From the NCBI RefSeq assembly GCF_049472135.1, contig NZ_JBMOVV010000003.1, positions 62,001-126,000 of the forward strand: DNA of 64,000 nt. The letters are read 5' to 3'. This stretch comes from Arcobacter_B sp049472135 (GTDB taxonomy: Bacteria; Campylobacterota; Campylobacteria; Campylobacterales; Arcobacteraceae). Position 1 is the first letter of the stretch. Every line of letters begins with the position of its first letter. Shown here piece after piece: positions 8,782 through 17,367 of the stretch. A program made the translations under genes and the position numbers. The notes under the pieces are model-generated. The model did not search any database, was not told the DNA's origin, and saw only the letters and a program-made list of their open reading frames with translations.

Positions 8782-10035
8782 TTATTGTTTTTGCAAATCA
8801 TCAATTGTACAAGTTGCAATATACTTGGGTGTTTGAAGAGATATTTTATCAGATTTATTTAACTCTTCTAGTGAAACCACTTTATTATTTTTAGTAATTT
8901 GCACAAAACCTTTTTTATCTTTTTTATCAGGATGGTTTTGTTCATAGCTATTTTTTAATAGTGTCACTTGACTTTGCATCTTTGAATGAGTCTGCTCAAT
9001 ACTATTTGAAAAACTAGTTTTTAAAAAGTTTAATTCATTATTTGCAACAACAATTTTTTGTGAAATATCTGCTTGAAATGAAGACTTTAAAAGTTTTATT
9101 TGTGATTCAATAAAACTAAACTTTGAATCTAAAGAGTTTTGCTCAAATAGTTTCTTTAAATTTATAAGATTTTGCTGTTTAAACTCAACGATTCGTTGAG
9201 TCTTATTTATAAATTCATTTGCTAAACTATCTAAATAAATCCTATGTTCATTTATATCAGGTAAAGCTATTTCAATAGCATTTGATGGAGTGGCAGCTCT
9301 TACATCTGCTACAAAGTCAGAAATCAAGTAATCTATTTCATGTCCTACGGCTGAAATAATTGGTGTTTTTGCTTCATAAATTGCATTTGCAACTATTTCC
9401 TCATTAAAAGCCCATAAGTCTTCTATACTTCCACCACCTCGTCCTACGATCAGAATATCACAGTTTAAAGTGTCTGCATATTTTATACTTTGAGAAATAT
9501 CATAAGCTGAACCTTCACCTTGAACTAGTGCTGGAACTAAAATGAACTCTACTAAAGGCCATCTGTGAGTTGCAACTTTTTTCATGTCTTCAATAGCAGC
9601 ACCCGTTGCAGATGTAACCAAAGCTATTTTTTTAGGATATTTAGGCAATTGCTTTTTTATTTCAGGATTAAAATATCCTTTTTGTTCTAACTTATTTTTT
9701 AACTGTTCAAAAGCTAACGCAAGAGCACCTTGACCAGAAGGTTCAATCTTACTACATAATAATTGATAATTTCCCCTTGGAGCATAAACAGTAATATTTC
9801 CTGTAATTACAACTTTTTGACCTACTTCAAGCTGAAATTTTAAATATTTTGCATTACCTCTAAACATAACACAAGAGATAGAAGAACTACTATCTTTTAC
9901 AGAAAAATAAATATGTCCAGAATTATGATAAGTTAGATTTGATATTTCACCTTCAACATAAACTTTTATAAAAGTTGTTTCAAGTAGTGATTTTATTTGA
10001 GCATTTAAAGAGCTTACACTAATAGGGTTATTCAA
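8782..10035 (-). CDS. xseA: Exodeoxyribonuclease VII large subunit
   Basis: The catalytic subunit of ExoVII, a single-strand-specific exonuclease. The N-terminal OB-fold (about 1-100) has G-E-I-S-N-L-T-Y-H-N-S-G-H-I-Y-F. The catalytic domain has A-L-V-T-S-A-T-G-A-A and the G-R-G-G-G-S-I-E-D-L-W motif, then AVGHEID. A long helical region (about 265-360) precedes a short C-terminal segment. The 417-residue length is typical. A TTG start is used, with AAGGA six bases before it. The small subunit gene xseB is not in the window. Confidence 0.95.
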   Translation of the reverse strand: MNNPISVSSLNAQIKSLLETTFIKVYVEGEISNLTYHNSGHIYFSVKDSSSSISCVMFRGNAKYLKFQLEVGQKVVITGNITVYAPRGNYQLLCSKIEPSGQGALALAFEQLKNKLEQKGYFNPEIKKQLPKYPKKIALVTSATGAAIEDMKKVATHRWPLVEFILVPALVQGEGSAYDISQSIKYADTLNCDILIVGRGGGSIEDLWAFNEEIVANAIYEAKTPIISAVGHEIDYLISDFVADVRAATPSNAIEIALPDINEHRIYLDSLANEFINKTQRIVEFKQQNLINLKKLFEQNSLDSKFSFIESQIKLLKSSFQADISQKIVVANNELNFLKTSFSNSIEQTHSKMQSQVTLLKNSYEQNHPDKKDKKGFVQITKNNKVVSLEELNKSDKISLQTPKYIATCTIDDLQKQ

Positions 10036-10061
10036 TTATAATCCTTGAGATTGCAAGAAAA

Positions 10062-10772
10062 CTACAGTTTTCTTGCAATAATAAGTGTTGAAATATTCAT
10101 AGAAAAAGATTTAACATGTACTGGTTCTAAACCTGCTTGTTTTAACTCTTTACATAAATTATCTTTAGTTAAAAATTCATCAATTGAGTTTGGTAAATAA
10201 GTATAAGCTTCTTTATTTTTTGAGATTAATCCACCTAAAGTTGGTAAGATTTTATTCATATAGAAATCTGTTAAGTAATCAAGAGGATTTTTCTTTTCAT
10301 TTTTAGTAAACTCTGAAATTACTACTAATCCACCTTTTTTTAAAGCTCTTGCAAACTCATTAAAAGCTTCTTGTCTTTCAACAACATTTCTAATTCCATA
10401 AGAAATAGAAATAATATCTACACTATCATTTTCTAAAGGCATATCTGTAGCAAAAGCTTCAATGAACTCTACATCAGGAAGTTTTTTCTTACCAACTTCC
10501 ATCATTCCTACACTTGGATCAATCCCTATAATGTTTTTTAAAGAGATATTGTTCTCTTTTGCAATTTGCTTCCAGAACATTATCATATCACCTGTACCAC
10601 AAGCAACATCAACAATCTTTTCTATTTCATTTTCATTATAAAGTTCAAATGTCTTATTACAAGCTTTGTTTCTCCAAGATTTATCAATTCCCATTGATAA
10701 AACTCTATTAGCTACATCATAAGTTCCTGCAATGTCGTTAAACATTGATACAATTTTTTCTTGTTTACCCAT
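10062..10772 (-). CDS. ubiE: Ubiquinone/menaquinone C-methyltransferase
   Basis: A SAM-dependent methyltransferase of the UbiE/MenG family. Motif I is V-D-V-A-C-G-T-G-D-M; other family marks are M-F-N-D-I-A-G-T-Y-D near the N-terminus, G-I-D-P-S-V-G-M, and I-S-Y-G-I-R-N-V. Campylobacterota generally use menaquinone, so demethylmenaquinone is the probable substrate. The ATG at 10772 is chosen; an upstream in-frame TTG at 10781 is almost on top of the AGGA ribosome-binding site. It lies in a run from the small membrane protein gene toward xseA. Confidence 0.93.
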   Translation of the reverse strand: MGKQEKIVSMFNDIAGTYDVANRVLSMGIDKSWRNKACNKTFELYNENEIEKIVDVACGTGDMIMFWKQIAKENNISLKNIIGIDPSVGMMEVGKKKLPDVEFIEAFATDMPLENDSVDIISISYGIRNVVERQEAFNEFARALKKGGLVVISEFTKNEKKNPLDYLTDFYMNKILPTLGGLISKNKEAYTYLPNSIDEFLTKDNLCKELKQAGLEPVHVKSFSMNISTLIIARKL

Positions 10773-10795
10773 ATTTACCAAATCCTATTCATATT

Positions 10796-11065
10796 TTAAA
10801 AAATAAATTTACCAACTAAAAGACCTAAAATAAAACCAACATTCACAGCCAAAGCAAGATATAAAAGAGATATCTTCTTATCTGCTTTTGGAATCATATG
10901 AAGTACTTCTTCTTGTTTTTTTAGGGTTTCATCAAAAAAATGATTTGATTGCTCAAAAGCTTTTGATGTTTTTTCTAAATTTTTAGTTGCCTTTCTTAAA
11001 GAAAGTTCTGAAAACTCCATTCGTTCAACAAGCTCTTTTGCTTGTTTAAAACTCATATCACTCAT
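10796..11065 (-). CDS. Small coiled-coil protein with a C-terminal membrane anchor
   Basis: An 89-residue protein not recognised as a named family. The first 60 residues are charged and helical. One hydrophobic segment (about 66-89; LLYLALAVNVGFILGLLVG) forms a C-terminal membrane anchor with a GxxxG-like G-L-L-V-G. Its ATG overlaps the stop of the ParA-like gene (ATGA), which implies coupled translation. The pairing suggests a membrane partner of the ATPase. Confidence 0.7.
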   Translation of the reverse strand: MSDMSFKQAKELVERMEFSELSLRKATKNLEKTSKAFEQSNHFFDETLKKQEEVLHMIPKADKKISLLYLALAVNVGFILGLLVGKFIF

Positions 11066-11853
11066 TTCTTAATTTCAATCCACTTGTCTAAATCACAGAA
11101 GATTCTATTTAATACATTAATTACATAATCTTTTGCTTCAGTTTGAATTCTTCTAAAGAAAAGATATTTTCTTGCACTTTCAATATCACCCATCTCTTTA
11201 GCCTGAATTGCTTTTGCACCAAAGTCTGTATTGTTATAAGCCATTTCCCATACAGTTGAACCTAAATATCTACTCATTGTAATAACTTTATCATTTTGTA
11301 CAGGGAAATATTTAGGATCTTTTACAAAATCACAAATAACTGAATTTGAGTCTAAATATTTATGACCAAAGAAGTTAATAAACTGTTCTTGGTAATAATC
11401 TTCTTCCATAGAAATAGCTCTATTTAATCCAAAGATAATATTCTCTTCTGGATTTCTTTCAATCTTTCTGATTTTTTTCATAGTAGCAATGGCATTTTTA
11501 CCATCTAATTCCCCATCACCTAGGGGAATAATCCATTTTACATTTCCAAATGAACCTACTTTTTTAATCTCATCAAGAACTAAAGTTGAAGTTTTATTTC
11601 CTCCAACATCAACAATAACCTCATGGTTATCATCCATTAAAATCAACTCATCTAACTCAGTGATTCTATTAGTTCCTAGCATTCTTTTATTTACAATTTC
11701 TGTTCTTGTAAAAGACCTACTATCATTGTTTTCATCATCAACTTCAATATATGTTACTTTCTTTCCATGTTTTTTATATAAATATGGAGCAATAACTTGC
11801 ATAGCAACTGTAGACTTACCTACACCACCTTTTGTTTGTGGAATTATAATCAT
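11062..11853 (-). CDS. ParA/MinD-like P-loop ATPase
   Basis: A deviant Walker A motif, K-G-G-V-G-K-S-T, lies at residues 8-15 right after the first strand, as in ParA/MinD/Soj proteins. A switch-like V-D-V-G-G-N-K follows mid-protein. The rest, including a long C-terminal helical part, does not match chromosomal Soj or MinD closely, and no parB, parS or minE is adjacent. ATG at 11853 has AGGG seven bases upstream. The downstream gene overlaps by 4 bases and encodes a membrane-anchored coiled coil. A role in positioning a protein or complex is plausible; cargo is unknown. Confidence 0.8.
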   Translation of the reverse strand: MIIIPQTKGGVGKSTVAMQVIAPYLYKKHGKKVTYIEVDDENNDSRSFTRTEIVNKRMLGTNRITELDELILMDDNHEVIVDVGGNKTSTLVLDEIKKVGSFGNVKWIIPLGDGELDGKNAIATMKKIRKIERNPEENIIFGLNRAISMEEDYYQEQFINFFGHKYLDSNSVICDFVKDPKYFPVQNDKVITMSRYLGSTVWEMAYNNTDFGAKAIQAKEMGDIESARKYLFFRRIQTEAKDYVINVLNRIFCDLDKWIEIKK

Positions 11854-11856
11854 CAA

Positions 11857-12498
11857 TTAACCCTTTGGATTGCGTTTCATAAACTCGACAATTTTGCCAT
11901 GAAACCGTGCATAAAGTTTGTTTAAACTAATCTCATAGCCATAAAGTTTGGCTATTTTATCGTAATTTTCATTAATTCCATATACTATCCATGTCTGTAT
12001 ATCGGAATATGACTCAAACTCATAACCAAATCTTTTTAATAATCTATTGGTGTATGAATCAACAACCATATATTCTTGATGACAAGAATAACATAATATT
12101 GCATCAGCAGTTTCTTGACCTATTCCTTTTTGAGAAAGAAGCCATTGTCTAGATACGTTTTCTTTAAAATTCTCAAATGAGCCAAACTCTTCAAGAATAT
12201 TTCTACTTAATTGTATTAATCTTTTTGATTTTTGATTTTTGAACCCACTTGGAGTTATGGCATGAATTAAAATAGGTAATTCAACCTCACTTAGTTTCTC
12301 TAAACTTAAAAGATCTAATTCTCTTAAATTTTCTAGTGATTTTTCTACATTCTGCCATTTAGTGTTTTGAGTAAGTATTGAGCCTATTAAGATTTCAAAA
12401 TCATTATCATTAGGCCACCAATACTCTAAATTATGAGGAATTAAGTCTTGATTTTTTAAATAAACTAATAAATCATAAGAGCTATTAATCTCAATCAA
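11857..12498 (-). CDS. HhH-GPD DNA glycosylase, MagIII-like
   Basis: Endonuclease III superfamily. The helix-hairpin-helix-GPD core is Q-K-G-I-G-Q-E-T-A-D-A-I-L-C, then M-V-V-D-S-Y-T-N with the catalytic Asp. The Lys that gives endonuclease III its lyase activity is replaced by Glu in G-Q-E, and the C-terminal 4Fe-4S cysteines are missing. Both features match the 3-methyladenine glycosylase MagIII described in Helicobacter pylori, so alkylated purine excision is the likely activity. The 213-residue frame starts at TTG, with AAGG six bases upstream and a stop codon directly before it, and overlaps the preceding gene by 8 bases. Confidence 0.88.
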   Translation of the reverse strand: MIEINSSYDLLVYLKNQDLIPHNLEYWWPNDNDFEILIGSILTQNTKWQNVEKSLENLRELDLLSLEKLSEVELPILIHAITPSGFKNQKSKRLIQLSRNILEEFGSFENFKENVSRQWLLSQKGIGQETADAILCYSCHQEYMVVDSYTNRLLKRFGYEFESYSDIQTWIVYGINENYDKIAKLYGYEISLNKLYARFHGKIVEFMKRNPKG

Positions 12499-13315
12499 TC
12501 ATAGCCTTTGTAATAATATGGTCATTCTTATCACATAGCTTTTTGATTTTAAATGAATCAACAGCTTTCCCATCTTTTATATCAACTACCATCATTTGTA
12601 AAATTGATTTACATGAATTTGGTATTTCAAAATGTCCTCCAAGCCCTGTAGTTGCTTTTTGAATAGGAACATAAGAATCCATTCCAATTACATTATCTCT
12701 ACATCCTGTAAGTCCAATATCAGTTAAATAAGCCGTATTTTCAAAAATCTGTAAATCATCTGTTCCAACATGAGTGTGTGTTCCACAAATTGCACTTACC
12801 TGATTTTTAAACATCATAAGCATAACTCTTTTTTCACTTGTAGCTTCTCCATGAAAATCTATAAAAATATTTTTTACACCTTGTTCATGAAGATTTTCTA
12901 CTACTTTTTTTGCCCAGTTAAATGGATTTTCAACTGTTGGCATTGCAAACTGTCCCATTAAATTTACAACAGCTATTTTCTCTAAACCTTCTTCTGTTTG
13001 AACTTCACAAACTTCAACTCCCTTTCCAGGTACACCTAATGGGTAGTTATCTGGTCTTAATACAGGTTTTGTTTCTAATAAAACTATCATCTCTTTTTTC
13101 TTATCAAAAGAGTGATTACCTCCTGTAATAATATCAATTCCAGCTTTTAATAATTCATCACAATTTTTAATAGTAAGTCCAAAACCATGGCTTGCATTCT
13201 CTGCATTTGCAATAACAAAATCAATATTATATTCTTCTCTTATTTTTGCTAAATTCTCTTTAATTATTTTTCTTCCAGGTCTTCCTACTATATCACCTAT
13301 AAATGCTAATCTCAA
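12491..13315 (-). CDS. YmdB-type metallophosphoesterase (cyclic nucleotide phosphodiesterase family)
   Basis: A protein of the TIGR00282/YmdB family, di-metal phosphoesterases known to hydrolyse 2',3'- or 3',5'-cyclic nucleotides. Metal-binding motifs are F-I-G-D-I-V-G-R-P-G, N-A-E-N-A-S-H-G, G-G-N-H-S-F-D, D-F-H-G-E-A-T-S-E-K and C-G-T-H-T-H-V-G-T. A TTG start at 13315 has AAGGA five bases upstream and begins the protein as MRLAFIGD, as usual for the family; a start at 13354 would add 13 unconserved residues. It overlaps the MagIII-like gene by 8 bases. Confidence 0.9.
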   Translation of the reverse strand: MRLAFIGDIVGRPGRKIIKENLAKIREEYNIDFVIANAENASHGFGLTIKNCDELLKAGIDIITGGNHSFDKKKEMIVLLETKPVLRPDNYPLGVPGKGVEVCEVQTEEGLEKIAVVNLMGQFAMPTVENPFNWAKKVVENLHEQGVKNIFIDFHGEATSEKRVMLMMFKNQVSAICGTHTHVGTDDLQIFENTAYLTDIGLTGCRDNVIGMDSYVPIQKATTGLGGHFEIPNSCKSILQMMVVDIKDGKAVDSFKIKKLCDKNDHIITKAMID

Positions 13316-13363
13316 AATTTTCCTTGTAGATTTTAAATTGGCAAATTGTATCAAGTAAAAGTT

Positions 13364-14800
13364 TTAGTTTAGCTTTTTATCATTTACAAAAATTTCACCA
13401 TTTTTTATGTCAATATTAAATAATACTTGATTTTTTTCTTCTTTTGCATAAACACTTAAAAGCATACCGATATTTGAATTTATCTCTTTTAATAAAACTA
13501 TAAAATCTTTTTTTGGTAATACAATATTTATTGTTCCATCTATATTTGATAACAACTCTTTTTTATTTAGTGTTTGAAAAGTTAGATTATTTTTTTGTAA
13601 AGTTAAATCAATATCTAAATCAATAGTTTCAAAAGAGATTCTTGAATCTAATGCTTTTAAATCCAAGTTAGCTTTTAATGTGGCTCCATAATTTAAAACC
13701 TCATCAATGTCATTTATTAGAGTTTCAACTGCATATGATAGTTTTTGAGATCTTTCATTTTTTGTTAAAGTCTTATCTAAAGATATTAATTCAAGATTGA
13801 TATATGAACTATTTAAATTTCTAAGTCTTTCATAATCAATATTATTAAAATCTATATTTAGTAAAATTGACTCTATAGTAAATTTATCTGCTGGAGTTAA
13901 AAATCTAAAATCATCTGTTTTTAAATCTAATTGTGTTCTATAAATACCACTTTTTACAAGACCTTTTGATTTTAAATCTAAATTATTAATATCTACATTT
14001 ACTCCATCAACTAAAAAAGAAAACTCTTTTAATTTTAAATCTGAACTATTAATATATTCATTTAAATATGTAAAGTTATAAACTAAAGAAGTTAAATCCA
14101 TTATTGAATTTTCATTTTCTTTTGATGTCTGAATTAAAAACTTATCAAGATTAAGTTTTCCTTTTAAAAGCTCTTGTGTTGATTTATTTTCAAAGAAGTA
14201 TGATAATACTTTAAAAGTAGTATCAGATGTATGCCCTAAACTATTTTTTGAAACAACTCTTTCATCTATATCTTTTAAAGCAATTCTTTTTAATTTAGCT
14301 TTATTTGTAAGATTTATATCAAAGGCTAAAGCTTTTTTATTTAATAGAGATAATACTTCTTGATTTTTATCTTTATTTCTATTTAATTCACTCATTATCT
14401 CATCTGAGAATTTATGTAAATAAACATATACATCTATATCACTATTATAGTTAATATTTGAATTACTAATATCCCCTTTAAATACAAGACCTCTTAAAAA
14501 TTCATCAAACTCTTTTGTATCTTCTTCTACAATAGAATCGAATAAAGCTTCATATGTAGGATATTTTTCAACAAAACTATCTCTCAAAAACTCTTTGAAT
14601 TTTTTTTCATCTTCAATTGTAAGCTCAAAATCTCTTTTTGTTTTTAAATATCCATTTGAGCTTAATACTTCAACTTTAAGCCCTTTCTTTTCTAATAATA
14701 AACTCTGTTTTGAAACTTCTTCATCTATTATATTTTTAACTCCTAATGGAGCTAATGCTAGCAATACAACTGCAACAGCAATAAATATAAACTTTTTCAT
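13364..14800 (-). CDS. DUF945-like (YdgA-type) membrane-anchored periplasmic protein
   Basis: About 478 residues beginning with a single N-terminal membrane segment (MKKFIFIAVAVVLLALAPLG), then a long beta-rich periplasmic part. The early region with K-G-L-K-V-E-V-L-S-S-N-G-Y-L-K-T-K-R resembles the start of DUF945/YdgA proteins; the function is unknown. The ATG at 14800 has AGGTG six bases upstream and begins two bases after the kinase stop; a GTG at 14809 is less likely. The position after a sensory kinase suggests co-transcription, not shared function. Confidence 0.65.
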   Translation of the reverse strand: MKKFIFIAVAVVLLALAPLGVKNIIDEEVSKQSLLLEKKGLKVEVLSSNGYLKTKRDFELTIEDEKKFKEFLRDSFVEKYPTYEALFDSIVEEDTKEFDEFLRGLVFKGDISNSNINYNSDIDVYVYLHKFSDEIMSELNRNKDKNQEVLSLLNKKALAFDINLTNKAKLKRIALKDIDERVVSKNSLGHTSDTTFKVLSYFFENKSTQELLKGKLNLDKFLIQTSKENENSIMDLTSLVYNFTYLNEYINSSDLKLKEFSFLVDGVNVDINNLDLKSKGLVKSGIYRTQLDLKTDDFRFLTPADKFTIESILLNIDFNNIDYERLRNLNSSYINLELISLDKTLTKNERSQKLSYAVETLINDIDEVLNYGATLKANLDLKALDSRISFETIDLDIDLTLQKNNLTFQTLNKKELLSNIDGTINIVLPKKDFIVLLKEINSNIGMLLSVYAKEEKNQVLFNIDIKNGEIFVNDKKLN

Positions 14801-14801
14801 T

Positions 14802-17363
14802 CTATTCACCTAATTCTTTTTTTAATTTTATTTCAAAAATTGCACCCTCATCTTTGTTAAAAGCTACAATTTCACCCTCTTGCTGTTCAATAATCTTTTT
14901 TGCTATATTTAAACCAACACCCATTCCACTATGCTCTTTTGAGGAAATAAAAGGTTGAAAGATATTATCTATGATATCTTCTTTAATTCCACCGGCATTA
15001 TCAATAAACCTTACAATTATATAATTATTTTCTTCATATAGATTTATTTTTAATAATCTGTTCTCATAATTGTCAATTTTTACTAGTTCATCTAAGGCAT
15101 TATTCAAAATAATTATCCATACTTGTTCAATTCTTTGCTTTTGAATTTTACTTTGATAAACATACTTATTTTTATCAATATTATTTAAACTAAACTCTTC
15201 ATCATTAAGCAAAATAGGACATACTTGTTTTGATCTATTATATGCCATTGTTAAAGCTGTAATTAGTGTTGAATAGATATTTACACTCTCTTTTTTCTCA
15301 TTTGAACTTTGTGAAATTTCCCTCATTGATTCAACAATATTAGCAATTCTATTAATACCTTCATTTATTTTTATACTATCTTCAAGCATTCTAGTTTTTA
15401 TTTCACTATTAGGTAAATCTTCAATATCATACCCCATCATCTCAAAGTTACCTTTAATATAAGTCAAAGGAGTATTAATTTCATGAGTAATCCCAGCAGC
15501 AAGAGCACCAATAGAACTTAATTTAGCATTTCTAATTTGCTCTTGTTGATGTATTTTATCTTTCTGTCTACTTTTTTCTACTTCATCTTTGATTTTAGTC
15601 TCTAAAGTTTGATTTAATTGTTGTAATTTTCTTTTATCTTCTAAAGAGTTTATTACTAAAACAAAGTGCTTTCTATCAGCCAATAAACTTAATGATAACT
15701 CTAAATGAACTTCTTCACCGTTTTTATCTATAAATATTTTTTCAATACTTCTAATTGAACCAATTTGAAGTACTTCTGTAAAAAGTTTTTGTAAAAACTC
15801 TTTTGATTCTTTTTTTATGACATCAAAAAAGCTCATGGAAAGAAGTTCTTCATTTGTATAAATCAAAAGTTCTGAAAAAGATTTATTAAGCTTCAGAAAA
15901 CTACCATTTAAATCAACTAAAGCTATTCCACTATTTACATTTTCAAACATTGTGTTATATTGGTTAACTCGAACATTTAAATCTTCATATAACTTTTGTA
16001 TTGTTTTTTTATCTGTAATATTATTTCTAATTACAGTAAAACCAATTAAACTATTTTTGATATCATAAATTGGTTCAATAAATGATTCTGACCAGAAGTA
16101 TGTTCCATCTTTTTTCAAACACTTAACTTCAAAGCTATGAGCATTTCCTTTCTTAATATATTTCCAAACATTTTCATAAGATTGAGAATTCATATCTGAA
16201 TGAATTAGAATCCTATGGGGATGACCTATTAATTCACTTTTTGAAAAACCAGAGATTTCACAAAAGGCACTACTTACATCAGTTATAAGACCATTTGTAT
16301 CTAATCGAATAGACATGATATGTCTATCAATTGTATTCAAACTATCACTTAATTCTAAATAGCTCTTTTGTACACTTAAACTTAAATCTTCATTTTTTTC
16401 CAAAATCTTTCTATTTAGTTTAGAAATTGGTTCTGTTAAAATAATAGTTAGAATAACTGAAATTAAAAGACCAATAATTATAATTGATTCAAAATACTTT
16501 TTAAATATTTCTAAAGTATTTTCAGTAAATATCTCTTCGATATTTATAATAAAAATTAGATATTCATCTTTAGAAAAATAGACTCTTTTTGAAATGAACT
16601 TATCACCTATAATCTCTTTTTCATTTAAAACTCTTTCCCATAAATTTGAATATAAATCTTTTAAAGTATAGTTTGGAATAAAATATTTTGAACCATTAAA
16701 TTTACTATCTTCATGTATTAAGAAATTACCTGCCTCATCTACTATATAAGATATTGATAAACCATTTTTTTCTATTCTCTCAAAAAGTTTTTTTATATTT
16801 ATATCAAATACTATAAAAAAATCATCAACTTTTAAAACATGGCTTTGAAGCCAAACTAAAGGAAATTGTATTTCATTATTCTCTTTTAACAAATTGATTT
16901 TCGAATAATATACATCTGTTGGATTTAAAGAAGTAATTTGCTTATATAATTCACTTCTTTTTATATTGTTTAAATTGTTCTGTTTTTTTACTAGTGAATA
17001 CTCATCAAATAAGTATTTTAGTTTCTCATTTCCTTCAAAATCAATAATTCTAAAATTTAGCAATTCAGGATTAGTAATTTTTATATTAGAAAGTAAACTT
17101 TCTAGATATCTTGTATTTTTGTTTGAAACATACTGTTCTAATGCTTTGCTAAATTTTATATTAAAAAGTAAAGATGAACTTTTTTCTAAATACCCATCCA
17201 TAAATTTTTGATTTTCAGTTAAAATATTTACTACTTTTTCAATATTTTTATCTTTTATATCATTCTTATAAAATTTCTCAAATGAGAATAAAGAAAAAAT
17301 TAGTAAAAATGAAGCAAAAAGAATAAAAGTTAAAAAAAGTCTTATATAAAAGTTTACTCTCAT
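14802..17363 (-). CDS. Membrane sensor histidine kinase with two PAS domains
   Basis: 853 residues. An N-terminal membrane helix (about 7-27), a periplasmic sensory region of about 240 residues and a second helix (about 285-307) precede two PAS domains, each followed by PAC-like segments. A coiled coil leads into HisKA with L-A-A-G-I-T-H-E-I-N-T-P-L, where His is the phospho-acceptor. The ATPase part has I-L-N-N-A-L-D-E-L (N box), I-D-N-A-G-G-I (G1) and G-M-G-V-G-L-N-I-A (G2), so it should be active. It is followed four bases upstream on the operon by a second PAS kinase; the receiver at 19478 is the nearest candidate partner. Confidence 0.9.
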   Translation of the reverse strand: MRVNFYIRLFLTFILFASFLLIFSLFSFEKFYKNDIKDKNIEKVVNILTENQKFMDGYLEKSSSLLFNIKFSKALEQYVSNKNTRYLESLLSNIKITNPELLNFRIIDFEGNEKLKYLFDEYSLVKKQNNLNNIKRSELYKQITSLNPTDVYYSKINLLKENNEIQFPLVWLQSHVLKVDDFFIVFDINIKKLFERIEKNGLSISYIVDEAGNFLIHEDSKFNGSKYFIPNYTLKDLYSNLWERVLNEKEIIGDKFISKRVYFSKDEYLIFIINIEEIFTENTLEIFKKYFESIIIIGLLISVILTIILTEPISKLNRKILEKNEDLSLSVQKSYLELSDSLNTIDRHIMSIRLDTNGLITDVSSAFCEISGFSKSELIGHPHRILIHSDMNSQSYENVWKYIKKGNAHSFEVKCLKKDGTYFWSESFIEPIYDIKNSLIGFTVIRNNITDKKTIQKLYEDLNVRVNQYNTMFENVNSGIALVDLNGSFLKLNKSFSELLIYTNEELLSMSFFDVIKKESKEFLQKLFTEVLQIGSIRSIEKIFIDKNGEEVHLELSLSLLADRKHFVLVINSLEDKRKLQQLNQTLETKIKDEVEKSRQKDKIHQQEQIRNAKLSSIGALAAGITHEINTPLTYIKGNFEMMGYDIEDLPNSEIKTRMLEDSIKINEGINRIANIVESMREISQSSNEKKESVNIYSTLITALTMAYNRSKQVCPILLNDEEFSLNNIDKNKYVYQSKIQKQRIEQVWIIILNNALDELVKIDNYENRLLKINLYEENNYIIVRFIDNAGGIKEDIIDNIFQPFISSKEHSGMGVGLNIAKKIIEQQEGEIVAFNKDEGAIFEIKLKKELGE

Positions 17364-17367
17364 GATT

